Shown here piece by piece: positions 6,781 to 14,660 of a stretch of 20,955 nt of DNA. The translations under genes were made by a program, and so were the position numbers. This DNA is from a virus: positions 1-20,955 of the IMG/VR virus record IMGVR_UViG_3300037460_000183. One strand, written 5' to 3'. Position 1 is the stretch's first letter. Each line of letters starts with the position of its first letter. The notes below the pieces were generated by a model. It was not told the DNA's origin and did no database searches. It worked only from the letters and a program-made list of their open reading frames with translations.

Positions 6781-7426
6781 TTGCTGACCCCTCCACCGGA
6801 TCGGAAGCTGTAGGCTGAGTCTGTGTCAACCCGCCAAGAAGGAACGAGAAGTCCTGTCCAGTCAATCGACTACCTAAGTAAGCTACGGCTCGGTTAGCCC
6901 AGGTGGTTGCTCTTGCATCCTCACCTACCGCTAGCAGTCCATATGCTACACCTAGGAGCAGCACACCGTTATCCACGTATGGAGGCAGAATGGTTACATC
7001 TCCATCCGCAACCAGTGGAGGCGGTGTCTGCTTGAACATAGCCAACAGATTGTAAACTATGTCAGGGTTAGGGAAGACCAACAACTCGTCCCCTCTCCTA
7101 GTCCACCTCTGTGGAGCAGCCTCCGTAGTCTGAGTTCGATTCAACCTGAAGTACTCACTGTTCGGTACCCAGGTCAAAAGATTGTCGTTGTCCTCGTCAC
7201 GAAGCATCTGGACGATCAGGGAGTCTGCTGGTGCTGCATAGTTGTTCTGTCCCTGTACCGTCGGTATGGCTAGATCGTCGTCTAGCTCAGTGAAGTCAAT
7301 TCCACTCGCAATGTCAGTATAGGCCAAGTTGATCCAAACATCTCTACGCGGGTCGTCAACGTTCGACCTAGAACCCATAGATGAGTCTAGCTCGGTACGG
7401 ATCTGCAATAGTGTCAAGACGCCCAT
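6770..7426 (-). CDS. Adaptor/neck-like protein, paralogue A (218 aa)
   Basis: ATG 7426 overlaps the 89-aa gene's stop (TAATG), with AGGTGA upstream. The N-terminal helix LLQIRTELDSSMGSRS and DVWINLAYTDIA are typical of phage adaptor proteins, in which an early helix bundle packs on the portal. GQNNYAAPADSLIVQMLRDE, PQRWTRRGDELLVFPNPD and FKQTPPPL follow. A helical segment (ATTWANRAVAYLGSRL) and a low-complexity Gly/Ser/Thr tail close the protein. Its order downstream of the capsid genes agrees with a head-tail connector. It shares its whole architecture with the next gene, so the pair probably arose by tandem duplication. The identity of the ring each forms is unknown. Confidence 0.74.
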   Translation of the reverse strand: MGVLTLLQIRTELDSSMGSRSNVDDPRRDVWINLAYTDIASGIDFTELDDDLAIPTVQGQNNYAAPADSLIVQMLRDEDNDNLLTWVPNSEYFRLNRTQTTEAAPQRWTRRGDELLVFPNPDIVYNLLAMFKQTPPPLVADGDVTILPPYVDNGVLLLGVAYGLLAVGEDARATTWANRAVAYLGSRLTGQDFSFLLGGLTQTQPTASDPVEGSASGT

Positions 7427-7695
7427 TAGACTTTCACCTGTACGAGATCCACGTTAACTCCGCCCCCATTCTCTCTTGGTCCAGCTTCTGCATGCTGCAG
7501 TTGAACATGTTCTGCTTCCGCGGGAAAGATAAAGACACCGTCCTCAACGATGGACAGTTCTTCACATTGAGGCTTGAAGTTCGCGAGAAGGCGATCTCCA
7601 TCCTCTATTCCACGAACCTTCAGGCGGTTGCCTCTTCTCAGGCAGATCCAACCTGTAGACCCGATCTTATTGCTTTGAAGCAAAACGGCAGTCAT
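7426..7695 (-). CDS. Small beta-rich virion protein (89 aa)
   Basis: ATG 7695 (MTAVLLQSNKIGSTGWI) follows AAGGTGG. The sequence is mostly short beta strands: STGWICLRRGNRLKVRG, IEDGDRLLANF, ELSIVEDGVFIFPAE and VNVDLVQVKV. It has no TM segment or signal. It lies between the major capsid gene and the adaptor pair, and palindrome copy 2 (7705-7723) sits in the 32-nt gap just upstream. A head-completion or minor capsid role is plausible from order, but the fold is not identified. Confidence 0.7.
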   Translation of the reverse strand: MTAVLLQSNKIGSTGWICLRRGNRLKVRGIEDGDRLLANFKPQCEELSIVEDGVFIFPAEAEHVQLQHAEAGPRENGGGVNVDLVQVKV

Positions 7696-7704
7696 CGTTC
7701 CACC

Positions 7705-7723
7705 TTGTTCAACAAATGAACAA
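7705..7723. promoter_or_regulatory. Palindromic junction element, copy 2
   Basis: Perfect 7-bp arms: TTGTTCA-ACAAA-TGAACAA. It fills the 32-nt gap between the capsid gene stop (7728) and the start of the 89-aa gene (7695). The AAGGTGG ribosome site of that gene begins within the element's distal arm flank. Confidence 0.82.
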
Positions 7724-7727
7724 CTGG

Positions 7728-8654
7728 TTAGATACCAGTCGATCCATCAATACCTCTCCAATCAGTTGAACCGGCACTCATCCTCGCGATGATACCGAAC
7801 CAGCTGATCTGCTCCCGACCTTCGAAGCCGCTCACGTCGTCCGGAGTGGATCTCCAGAAGAACTGCAACGGGTACGACCTTGAGTTCTTCGGGATCAAGG
7901 TGAACCACGCATCAGCATCCGTGAGGTACTGCGACTTCATCGGCATGAGCCCCTGGCGACTGACGACGTTCTGAGCCTCGAGAGACTCGATACCGTCGGT
8001 AGCAAGCGTAGTCGTGACGACCTGCGTCTGCAAGATTTCCAGCGCCTGGAACCACCCAAAGATCGACACCAACACGTTCGCAGGCATCACGTTGATCTTC
8101 AGGTCTCGGTCCGTCCGTAGATCCATGAAGCGCTCCAGCGACCCCTTGAGGGCAGTCGTGGACAGATCCACTTCCGGGTTCGGCCTGTTCGTGAAGGTCA
8201 AGCCACCCACACCTACGTGAGTGTCATTGATGAGAGACACACCGTCATACGTCAAGATGGTCGTGAAAGCACCATTCAAGACAGCATGGGCTGTGACCTC
8301 CTCAGCCTCCCTCATCGAACGAGCCAAGTTCGCGGCGCCTTGACTGTTCAGCGCACCGTAAACGTCATCCTCAACAGCCTCGCGGGTGATCTCAAACCCA
8401 AGACCAAACCCCGTGTGGATGTAGCGGACCTTCCCTCTGAACTTCGGCCGATCCATAGCAATCGGCGTTCCTTCGGGTCTCTTGACAGCGATCGGCATTC
8501 CTGTCACTACCAAGTCATCTTCATACGCCTGGTTCGACGTGTCCACATTGAAGATGCCAGGATAGATCGCAGGTAGCTCGTTGTAGTCGTCGATAAAGAC
8601 TTTACGAGCGCCAGGCCGCAAGAGGTTATCAAACTGACCTCTAACAACAGTCAT
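7728..8654 (-). CDS. Major capsid protein
   Basis: This 308-aa protein has the size, order and features of a tailed-phage capsid subunit of the Mu gpT-like/HK97-fold group. The N-terminal region (MTVVRGQFDNLLRPGARKVF) is followed by YNELPAIYPGIFNVDTSNQA. GFGLGFEITREAVEDDVYG (about residues 103-121) and SMREAEEVTAHAVLNGAF form the long helical stretch. MDLRTDRDLKINVMPANVLV is the beta sheet and turn typical of capsid axial domains. The C-terminus has FFWRSTPDDVSGFEGREQIS and GIIARMSAG. It starts at ATG 8654 with AGGAGAG, 9 nt after the decoration gene. It would form the icosahedral shell around the genome. No protease domain is visible in the scaffold, so any maturation cleavage is unknown. 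Confidence 0.85.
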   Translation of the reverse strand: MTVVRGQFDNLLRPGARKVFIDDYNELPAIYPGIFNVDTSNQAYEDDLVVTGMPIAVKRPEGTPIAMDRPKFRGKVRYIHTGFGLGFEITREAVEDDVYGALNSQGAANLARSMREAEEVTAHAVLNGAFTTILTYDGVSLINDTHVGVGGLTFTNRPNPEVDLSTTALKGSLERFMDLRTDRDLKINVMPANVLVSIFGWFQALEILQTQVVTTTLATDGIESLEAQNVVSRQGLMPMKSQYLTDADAWFTLIPKNSRSYPLQFFWRSTPDDVSGFEGREQISWFGIIARMSAGSTDWRGIDGSTGI

Positions 8655-8663
8655 GAGTCTCTC

Positions 8664-9104
8664 CTAGACCTGGAACTGACGGTTCGCAGCCAAGACACTG
8701 ACCTCAAAGAACCCAGTAGGACCATCGCCCTTCAGGTAGATGTCCTCGATCACGAGACGTGCCGCACCACTTGCGGTGTCTACGAGAGCGACTCCATCAC
8801 CATCCACGCCGACATCCCTGGATTCCCCAACGTCGCCCGGTATCGGATCTGCAAGTCCCTCAAGGAAGAAGGTGCTGTCCGGATACGCAACGAATACCAG
8901 AGCGAACCCAGGATCGGGATCTAACTCCAGCAACACTGCATCATGAGCCGCAAAGCCCAAGATGAGTACCGGATCTGCACCAGCTTCAATGATCTCCCCG
9001 TTCGCATCCAACAGAACGGGAGCACCCTCGACATACGTCGCCGCAGCCTCGAGTGGAAACCTACGAATCCGCCTTCCCGTATTCGGGATTGCAGGCAGAG
9101 CCAT
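8664..9104 (-). CDS. Capsid decoration/stabilising protein (146 aa)
   Basis: The sequence is acidic and beta-rich. The N-terminal pattern RRIRRFPLEAAATYVEGAPV plus LLDANGEIIEAGADPVLILG is what phage head decoration proteins show, a strand pair with a default-value turn. Later strands include FALVFVAYPDSTFFLEGLAD and ARLVIEDIYLKGDGPTGFF. Position immediately upstream of the capsid gene is the usual place for decoration or stabilisation proteins. It would bind the outside of the mature shell. It starts at ATG 9104 with AGGAGA. No strong homology is provable by eye. Confidence 0.72.
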   Translation of the reverse strand: MALPAIPNTGRRIRRFPLEAAATYVEGAPVLLDANGEIIEAGADPVLILGFAAHDAVLLELDPDPGFALVFVAYPDSTFFLEGLADPIPGDVGESRDVGVDGDGVALVDTASGAARLVIEDIYLKGDGPTGFFEVSVLAANRQFQV

Positions 9105-9127
9105 TGGTGTCTCCTAGCGTTAAGGTC

Positions 9128-9664
9128 CTAATCCTCCTTGTGAGAATCAGGCACATCTACTTCGCGTTCTACAGCCTCCGTAACACTCGAACCCCGAGGG
9201 CGTGCTTTGTACTCGTCACGCATCCCGGATCTGAGCTTGATCTCGTCTACGGCATCGTAGAACTCTTCCTGAACTCGGCCCATCTCCTCAGCGGTGGCAC
9301 GGTCCAAGTCCTCCCTCATTTCATCCCTGATGTCCTCCGCGATGGCCATCATTACTACGTCACCCACCCGAACGATATCTTCGGGCTTCATCCCTGGTAG
9401 CATCTCAGCGGCGTCACCACCAAGGTCCTTCACGTAGCACAGTCGATACCCGTCGATATGACGACTGGTTACGTTAGACAACTCCGGCTTATGCTCCGGA
9501 GAGTAAACAAAGCGTACACCCTGACCTGGGTGACCCTCAATGTACAGATCTGCGAGCAGCTTCAGACGCCGCCCAACCTTCCCCCCACTCCGTACTCTCG
9601 TCGTAGGGGCCTTCGCCTTCCTTTCCTTAGAAGGACCTTTTACTGCGTCCGGTACGATTGGCAT
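9128..9664 (-). CDS. Head-module protein of unknown role (178 aa)
   Basis: The N-terminus is strongly basic (SKERKAKAPTTRVRSGGK, then VGRRLKLLADLYIEG). A beta part follows (GVRFVYSPEHKP, DGYRLCYVKDLGG), then DIVRVGDVVMMAIAEDIRDE and a long acidic helix with RATAEEMGRVQEEFYDAV. The C-terminus is charged. There is no TM segment. It lies between the scaffold candidate and the decoration gene, and starts at ATG 9664 with GAGG upstream. Location in the head module and a basic tail plus coiled region suggest a capsid assembly or DNA-contacting minor head protein. No family is recognised. Confidence 0.7.
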   Translation of the reverse strand: MPIVPDAVKGPSKERKAKAPTTRVRSGGKVGRRLKLLADLYIEGHPGQGVRFVYSPEHKPELSNVTSRHIDGYRLCYVKDLGGDAAEMLPGMKPEDIVRVGDVVMMAIAEDIRDEMREDLDRATAEEMGRVQEEFYDAVDEIKLRSGMRDEYKARPRGSSVTEAVEREVDVPDSHKED

Positions 9665-9674
9665 GTCTCAATCC

Positions 9675-10418
9675 TCAAGTAGGGAGCTTCAGCTCGTCAA
9701 GGCCAACAGAGTCACGGTACTTAACAAAGTCCGCGGCAGACACACCCTGAGCCCGAGCAACTTCAGTCTCCAGCTCACTCATCACTGGGTCGGCATCCGT
9801 TGGAACAGGAGTAGGTGTGCTAGGCGGAATGCTACCCGTGGTTCCACGAGCATCCCTCGCCTTACCTTCAAGCACCTTCGCTCCTACCGCCATCGTGTAC
9901 GCTCCCATGATGTTCTGCCGTGTAGCAGGCAGCCGACCATCCTTCAGCAACTGTCGAATCTGTGCCTCATGATCGGCAAAGTCATCCACTGACCCTGCTA
10001 CCATCGAGAACTCCGCTTCCCCTACTCGATCAGAGAGGTCACCTACTGCACTGACGTAGCCTCTCTTTGTAGCCCACCGATCGAGAGCCTTGTCCACGTC
10101 CTCGAGGATCAACTCTTCCATCGGCTTGTCGTCGTCAGGATCAGGCTCAGAAGGAGGGGTCACACTCACAGCACCCCTCAGCTCAGCGATCTGCTCCTTC
10201 AGATTGTCCACTTCGTTGTTTCGAGTACCCAAGCTAGTGATCATGTGGTCGAGTAAGAACTTGACCTCAGCCTCTGGCCTGTCCCTCAGGTCCTCGGGTA
10301 ACGCCTCCAACGAGATCGTTGCCGGTGTTGCTGGCGGATCTCCTCCATCCGGTGCCGGGGGATCTCCAGGCGGATCTCCCTCAGGCGGTGCTACTGGTTC
10401 ATCTGGTGCTCGTGGCAT
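9675..10418 (-). CDS. Scaffolding protein candidate (247 aa)
   Basis: ATG 10418 (MPRAPDEPVAPP) is preferred over the ATG at 10433. A GAGGTGAG site lies about 5 nt before the former and overlaps the latter. The N-terminal 40 residues are a Pro/Gly/Asp-rich disordered stretch. Helical, charged sequence follows (LGTRNNEVDNLKEQIAELRG), then an acidic linker, helix LILEDVDKALDRWATKRGY, DDFADHEAQIRQLLKDGRL and a final Thr/Pro linker. Acidic, coiled, low-complexity proteins between portal and capsid genes are usually scaffolds that guide procapsid assembly. No protease motif is present. The assignment is from composition and gene order. Confidence 0.68.
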   Translation of the reverse strand: MPRAPDEPVAPPEGDPPGDPPAPDGGDPPATPATISLEALPEDLRDRPEAEVKFLLDHMITSLGTRNNEVDNLKEQIAELRGAVSVTPPSEPDPDDDKPMEELILEDVDKALDRWATKRGYVSAVGDLSDRVGEAEFSMVAGSVDDFADHEAQIRQLLKDGRLPATRQNIMGAYTMAVGAKVLEGKARDARGTTGSIPPSTPTPVPTDADPVMSELETEVARAQGVSAADFVKYRDSVGLDELKLPT

Positions 10419-10449
10419 TGTCTCACCTCTCATCGACGAGGGTTAAAGG

Positions 10450-10728
10450 TTACCTCTCTCCTAAAATCATCGCAGCCAATTCAGGCTGTTCCTCCTTCAG
10501 TTCCTCAAAAGATGCATCCATCCGCTTCTTCATGTACTCCTCAAACGGAGTCTCGTTAACCTCCGACAGGCTCTCCACCAAGGAGTATGTCTGCACCCAG
10601 TTCTGCAGCGCCCCCTGCCGACGGAGGTAGTCTTGGTGGCTCTCCGCTTGAGATAGGTACTCCAGAATCTCTACGCCTAAGAGTTTCAGCCTCTCGCAGT
10701 AGAGCTTCCAACCCGGAGAGCTTTTCAA
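10450..10728 (-). CDS. Small helical protein overlapping the portal 3' end (92 aa)
   Basis: This frame shares 173 nt with the portal gene in another frame. The downstream part (after 10556) is coding only here and gives a clean charged helix (TPFEEYMKKRMDASFEELKE). The overlapping part is also protein-like: SPGWKLYCERLKLLGVEILE and HQDYLRRQGALQNWV. This resembles small proteins found after portal genes in many phages. The chosen start is TTG 10728, with GAGG 4 nt upstream. The ATG at 10923 would add an Arg/Ser-rich run that looks like portal shadow. A much later ATG with GAGGAG would give only 27 aa. The start is therefore uncertain. Function is unknown. Confidence 0.6.
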   Translation of the reverse strand: MKSSPGWKLYCERLKLLGVEILEYLSQAESHQDYLRRQGALQNWVQTYSLVESLSEVNETPFEEYMKKRMDASFEELKEEQPELAAMILGER

Positions 10729-12655
10729 GGACCTCAGCGCTCTCAGTTCCTCTGGCGAAAGCTTCCAGTCCCCCCATGTCTTCGGCTCGAGGAAGGAGGC
10801 GCTCAAGGACCGTAAGACCTGCAAGCGCTTCGTCCGGGTCCGAAACGTCAAACGTTTCCAGAACGTCACCCATGAACTTCTCAGCCCCGCCAACCATCGC
10901 ACGAACGACTTCAGGTAACGCATCAGGAGCCAACCCTTGAGCTAGAGGTATCATCTGTTGATATAGCTGAGTCAGCAGGTTGAACATCGCAATCGAGTTC
11001 TCCCGCTTGACTTGTCTATTCTGCAGCGACGTCGGGACCTGAGTTCTGACAGCCATACCCAACTCCACGACACGCCTTGGAAGTCTAAAGACTGCTTCCA
11101 CTGTTCTGCCCCGAGCACCCATCCAGGCGATGCCCTTACCATTCACTCCGAACTGGAAGTAGAGATCAATAGCCTGGCTACCGACCTCGTTCAATCCCGC
11201 CCTGATCGACCGAACAGTCAAGTCAATCCTCTTGGCCTGTTCCTGGAGAAGGGCTAGCTGGGCACTGGCAGTGGTGCGAGATACTGGTTGGGCTGCACCT
11301 GCTGATGCCTCACTCGTTCCTGCTAGCCGATCTCCATAGTCCCGCAGCATGATCTCTTCGTTCACAGTCGACGGATATATCTCGGAGATTCTCATCTCAC
11401 GAATGTCGTTATGAACGTCCATCACTTCCAGGATCTTGCCTGAGTATAGTGGATCACCAGGCTGTAGAGCCCGCACTCCTTTCCGCTTCAAGAATATCTT
11501 CAAGCTGGCTAGAGTGATGTTATCGGACCGCTGGTTGTAACGAGAGCTGATGGCCTCCTGGATCTGTTCCAGCATCTCACACAGGCCCTGATCGTAGAAC
11601 CTGTTCTCGACAGGGAAGTAGCCCAGCTTGATGAAGGGCCGCTTTCCGTGCCAGTAAGGATGGAACTGTCGTCCAACGATCTTCTGTGTCTCCTCGTTGT
11701 AATAGACGACGATCTCAGTCATCTTCGGAGTCTTACCGTTCGTACTCGGTCGAATGTTGTAGGACAACCAGATCTCGTAAAAGACGAACTCCTGTCTGGT
11801 AATCGGAACAGTCTCTTCAATCTCCTCAGCCACACGCTTCGTGTCAGGCTCAGCCGTCGGCTCACCTGGAATCTTGTCCTTGATGGACTCCCAGGTACCT
11901 TCCATGAAGCGACCATTGGCTTCCTGATCAATGATGTCTGTCTCATTGAGACGAAGCCGCTTGCCGCACCACCGAGCCTTCTGAAGGTCTGACTCCCCAA
12001 AGCGAATGAAGAAGTCCTCCAACGCCATGTTGTAAGTGATCGGCCCATCGTGCATGACCAACTCTTTCGGATACACACTGGTCCCATCAGCAGTGATCTG
12101 GTAGTACTCCTTCTCGATGACCTCGTTACCAACCTCTATAACCGAAGTCCCAAACTTGGCAGCCTCGATAATCCAAGGCACAGCAGTCTTGTCGATCTTC
12201 AGATCTCTATCCGAAGCGGTATCCAAGAAGGTTTCGATCTCGTCGATAAAGGGCTCCCACTCCTCAGCTAGATCAGTCAATACCCACCTGGGACGAGCAG
12301 TCAGGGTTGCCTGAACTAACTGAGCAGTGAGAGTGTTAACTGCCTCTTTGACGACGGGCAGGGTAAGATTCGATGCACCGAAGAACGGGAACGTCTTGGG
12401 ACCCTCTGGCATAGGAACATCATACACCAACTTCCAGCGAGCCAGCTTCCGCTCAAAGTCCGATCGCTCCGACTTCGCTCGCCAGATCTCATCCCTAACG
12501 AACGTCGTAACGGCATCGCAGATAGGATCCCATATGACACTAGGAATCTTAGCCGCAATCGGCGTCTCGATGATCGGAGCGTCAGCCTCTTCTGAGGGTT
12601 CCTCCGTAAGAACCTTCAGCTCATCCACAGGCTGTGGTATGATCTTCTCAGGCAT
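10556..12655 (-). CDS. Portal protein
   Basis: This 699-aa protein is close to P22-type portals in length. The N-terminus has an acidic leader and then a helix (FVRDEIWRAKSERSDFERK). FPFFGASNLTLPVVKEAVNT (about 89-108) marks the start of the portal core. ENRFYDQGLCEMLEQIQEAI and SSRYNQRSDNITLASLKIFL form the conserved stem/clip region. TTASAQLALLQEQAKRIDL and LNEVGSQAIDLYFQFG follow. Twelve copies would form the DNA channel at one capsid vertex, docking terminase and then the adaptors. ATG 12655 shares a base with the preceding stop (TGATG), with GAGGAGGG upstream. The C-terminal 57 codons overlap the 92-aa gene. They become Gly/Pro/Ala-rich (PPRLPPSAGGAAELGADIL), possibly a late extension. 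Confidence 0.9.
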   Translation of the reverse strand: MPEKIIPQPVDELKVLTEEPSEEADAPIIETPIAAKIPSVIWDPICDAVTTFVRDEIWRAKSERSDFERKLARWKLVYDVPMPEGPKTFPFFGASNLTLPVVKEAVNTLTAQLVQATLTARPRWVLTDLAEEWEPFIDEIETFLDTASDRDLKIDKTAVPWIIEAAKFGTSVIEVGNEVIEKEYYQITADGTSVYPKELVMHDGPITYNMALEDFFIRFGESDLQKARWCGKRLRLNETDIIDQEANGRFMEGTWESIKDKIPGEPTAEPDTKRVAEEIEETVPITRQEFVFYEIWLSYNIRPSTNGKTPKMTEIVVYYNEETQKIVGRQFHPYWHGKRPFIKLGYFPVENRFYDQGLCEMLEQIQEAISSRYNQRSDNITLASLKIFLKRKGVRALQPGDPLYSGKILEVMDVHNDIREMRISEIYPSTVNEEIMLRDYGDRLAGTSEASAGAAQPVSRTTASAQLALLQEQAKRIDLTVRSIRAGLNEVGSQAIDLYFQFGVNGKGIAWMGARGRTVEAVFRLPRRVVELGMAVRTQVPTSLQNRQVKRENSIAMFNLLTQLYQQMIPLAQGLAPDALPEVVRAMVGGAEKFMGDVLETFDVSDPDEALAGLTVLERLLPRAEDMGGLEAFARGTESAEVLEKLSGLEALLREAETLRRRDSGVPISSGEPPRLPPSAGGAAELGADILLGGEPVGG

Positions 12656-12891
12656 CAGCCCTCCTCAGGCTCCTTACCCCAGTTCTTCACATCGGCCACA
12701 GTGATAGCCCCGTCCTTCCCAGTCCCTACCAATCCTTCGAGATCCTCAGCACTGATCCCCAACTCGGCAGCAACCTCAGCTGCACGGTCAGTTGCGAAGT
12801 CAATGTCGGTCCCGCCCTCAGTGGCCTCAGCGTTGGCCGGACGAGCTGCACGACCCTTCATGTGCTGTGGAAATGATTGCGTCGGCATCAT
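12655..12891 (-). CDS. Small protein with E3-binding-like fold (78 aa)
   Basis: Residues 33-71 match the peripheral subunit-binding (E3-binding) pattern known from 2-oxoacid dehydrogenases. There is a first helix (TDRAAEVAAELG), a short loop (ISAEDLEGLV), the GTGKDGAIT turn, and a second helix (VADVKNWGK). The N-terminal 30 residues are Ala/Thr/Glu-rich and probably flexible. Similar mini-domains occur in phage virion proteins, where they act as protein-binding modules. It is coupled to the portal gene (TGATG) and could be a portal-associated minor protein or assembly factor. Two adjacent ATGs are possible (12891 or 12888). The second is better spaced from AAGGAG. Confidence 0.72.
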   Translation of the reverse strand: MMPTQSFPQHMKGRAARPANAEATEGGTDIDFATDRAAEVAAELGISAEDLEGLVGTGKDGAITVADVKNWGKEPEEG

Positions 12892-12901
12892 AGCTCCTTA
12901 C

Positions 12902-14638
12902 TTAAGGTGTGGTAGCAGCCCAGGAAGTCCCTGGCGATACCGCTGGAATGTTCGTCCACGGCGTCCTGAGATTCAATTCAAAGGCAGCAGCCAGATAGCT
13001 CTCATAGGCCTCAAGCTGCTCTGTAGACATCAACGACCCAAACGCAGCGAAGTACACGATCAGTCTGTCCAACCCTCCAAGTGTCCCTGGATTGCTAGGC
13101 ATGTCCGTTTGCTGAGCTTGGCCCTGACCAAGAGTAGGTGCACTACACTCCGTGAAGTAGGCAGTAATCGCACAGGGATTGTTAGCTACTTCCACCCCGT
13201 TGAGACGAATCGTCTTCCCTGGTCGAGAAGATCCCGCCTGAGCACATGTCCCTGTAAGAATAACGTCATCACCAGGTGCTACTAGCCCAGGAGCCGATTG
13301 GATAGAGAATTGACTACCTGGCTGTATGCAACCGATAGACTCCTCAGATGAGTGGTGCATGGCAACTGATCCGTCTGGCTGAATCCAGATCTGTGACTTC
13401 TTAGGGTTACCTTGAATCGGTGCGATCCCTGAGTTGCTACCAAACAGCATAGCGGACTGAGTGATGTCTGTACACCTCATCACACCAATGTAGGTATACT
13501 CGTTACCGCTCCAGTTCTGAGGATTAGGGAAAGCACCTCCACCGCTCCAGCCGATATAGTTACCTTGTCCATTCCCTGTCGGATTGCTGAGCGGGTTCGC
13601 TGCAAACCTCACAGCGTCGATCCCAGGAGTCCAACCATCCTCCACAAAGATGACGTTACCGTCGTTGCCCACACTACCGGCATCAGTACGACCTTGAGGA
13701 TCGGAAGTCTCTAGATCCTTCCAGCCTGCACCACCTTGATTGATACGGATGTTCTGTCCATCAGTGTAGGGCAGACCGTCCTTAATGTTCCTTACGTCGT
13801 ACTCTACGATCGGACGATCAACGGTAGGCTTCGCCTGGTTCGGAACAAAGACATTAGGGAAGTTCGTCCAGATAGTGAACACACGAACGAACCTATCAAA
13901 CAGGTACGATTCCATCGCTGCGACTTCAGCATCCGACGCTGCGGTCGAATAGCCGCCAAGGTAAGGCATGTTCCTGTTAACGCCAGTGAAAGCCCCAGGG
14001 AACGGAGGCGAAGGCTGACTCGGAAGATTAACCTGACCAAGCCTCGGACCGAACCAGAAGTCTGATCCTAGGTCGATACCAGAGAAGCTTGCTACCTCTA
14101 CTCCATTAACCCTGATGACCGCTCCACCTGAAGGAACGTCTAGCCGAGCCGTGATGTATGCCCGAGTGCCATTGACAAAGAGCCCTGTGGCTGATCCGCC
14201 TCCTACATCACGAGCTGGTAGTGCTCCATTCTTCCCGATGATAAAGTGAATTGAGCCATCGGGGTAGATACAGAGATAAATGCCTACAGGAGGATTGATC
14301 CCATCTGGTGTCCCGTAGATAGCACATCCTGCAGAGAGATCAGTGGTCTCGACTACAGCAAAGAGAGTCATACTTGACAGCAACATGTTCGCAGGATTGA
14401 AGGTCATGGTATCGGGTGTGCCGTCTAGATCATCGAAGATAATCCCGTTCTCATCATCGCTCCACTGATTCGGCCCGCCGATCTTCCCCATCCTGACAAC
14501 ACCCTGACTCTGAACAGCGTCGGTCCCACCTCCCGGCTTGGAGTCTACCCAGGTACCTATAGCTACACCATCGTCCACAGTAGGAGTAGCTGAATCGTAC
14601 TCCCATTCCCAGCCTGCGATGGTAGGTTTAGTTGCCAT
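12902..14638 (-). CDS. Tandem concanavalin-like (LamG-type) virion protein (578 aa)
   Basis: The protein contains two related beta-sandwich halves, about residues 1-268 and 275-578. Matching landmarks are MTLFAVVETTDLSAG (90-104) with YTYIGVMRCTDITQSAM (381-397), PDGSIHF with PDGSVAM, AVIRVNGVEVASF (173-185) with KTIRLNGVEVANN (475-487), and AAMESYLFDRF (240-250) with EAYESYLAAAF (543-553). WTNFP and WTNIP close the two halves. This is the layout of laminin-G/concanavalin-like lectin domains. The role is inferred: carbohydrate binding or a decoration/adhesion protein. Its place between the terminase and portal genes is unusual for an appendage gene. Palindrome copy 3 lies immediately upstream, and no normal ribosome site is found next to ATG 14638. 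Confidence 0.82.
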   Translation of the reverse strand: MATKPTIAGWEWEYDSATPTVDDGVAIGTWVDSKPGGGTDAVQSQGVVRMGKIGGPNQWSDDENGIIFDDLDGTPDTMTFNPANMLLSSMTLFAVVETTDLSAGCAIYGTPDGINPPVGIYLCIYPDGSIHFIIGKNGALPARDVGGGSATGLFVNGTRAYITARLDVPSGGAVIRVNGVEVASFSGIDLGSDFWFGPRLGQVNLPSQPSPPFPGAFTGVNRNMPYLGGYSTAASDAEVAAMESYLFDRFVRVFTIWTNFPNVFVPNQAKPTVDRPIVEYDVRNIKDGLPYTDGQNIRINQGGAGWKDLETSDPQGRTDAGSVGNDGNVIFVEDGWTPGIDAVRFAANPLSNPTGNGQGNYIGWSGGGAFPNPQNWSGNEYTYIGVMRCTDITQSAMLFGSNSGIAPIQGNPKKSQIWIQPDGSVAMHHSSEESIGCIQPGSQFSIQSAPGLVAPGDDVILTGTCAQAGSSRPGKTIRLNGVEVANNPCAITAYFTECSAPTLGQGQAQQTDMPSNPGTLGGLDRLIVYFAAFGSLMSTEQLEAYESYLAAAFELNLRTPWTNIPAVSPGTSWAATTP

Positions 14639-14641
14639 AGT

Positions 14642-14658
14642 TGTTCAACGAATGAACG
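14642..14658. promoter_or_regulatory. Palindromic junction element, copy 3
   Basis: GTTCA-ACGAA-TGAAC core within TGTTCAACGAATGAACG. It occupies the 22-nt gap between the 219-aa gene and the concanavalin-like gene, ending 3 nt from the ATG. On the minus strand it reads AAGGCGTTCA...TGAACAACT, and the only AAGG lies on the far side of the palindrome from the start codon. Confidence 0.8.
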
Positions 14659-14660
14659 CC

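Noticed and set aside
10729-10923. Upstream extension of the 92-aa gene to ATG 10923
   Set aside because: The added residues are Arg/Ser/Trp-rich, lie wholly within the portal gene and look like an out-of-frame reading of it. There is no better ribosome site than that of the TTG.
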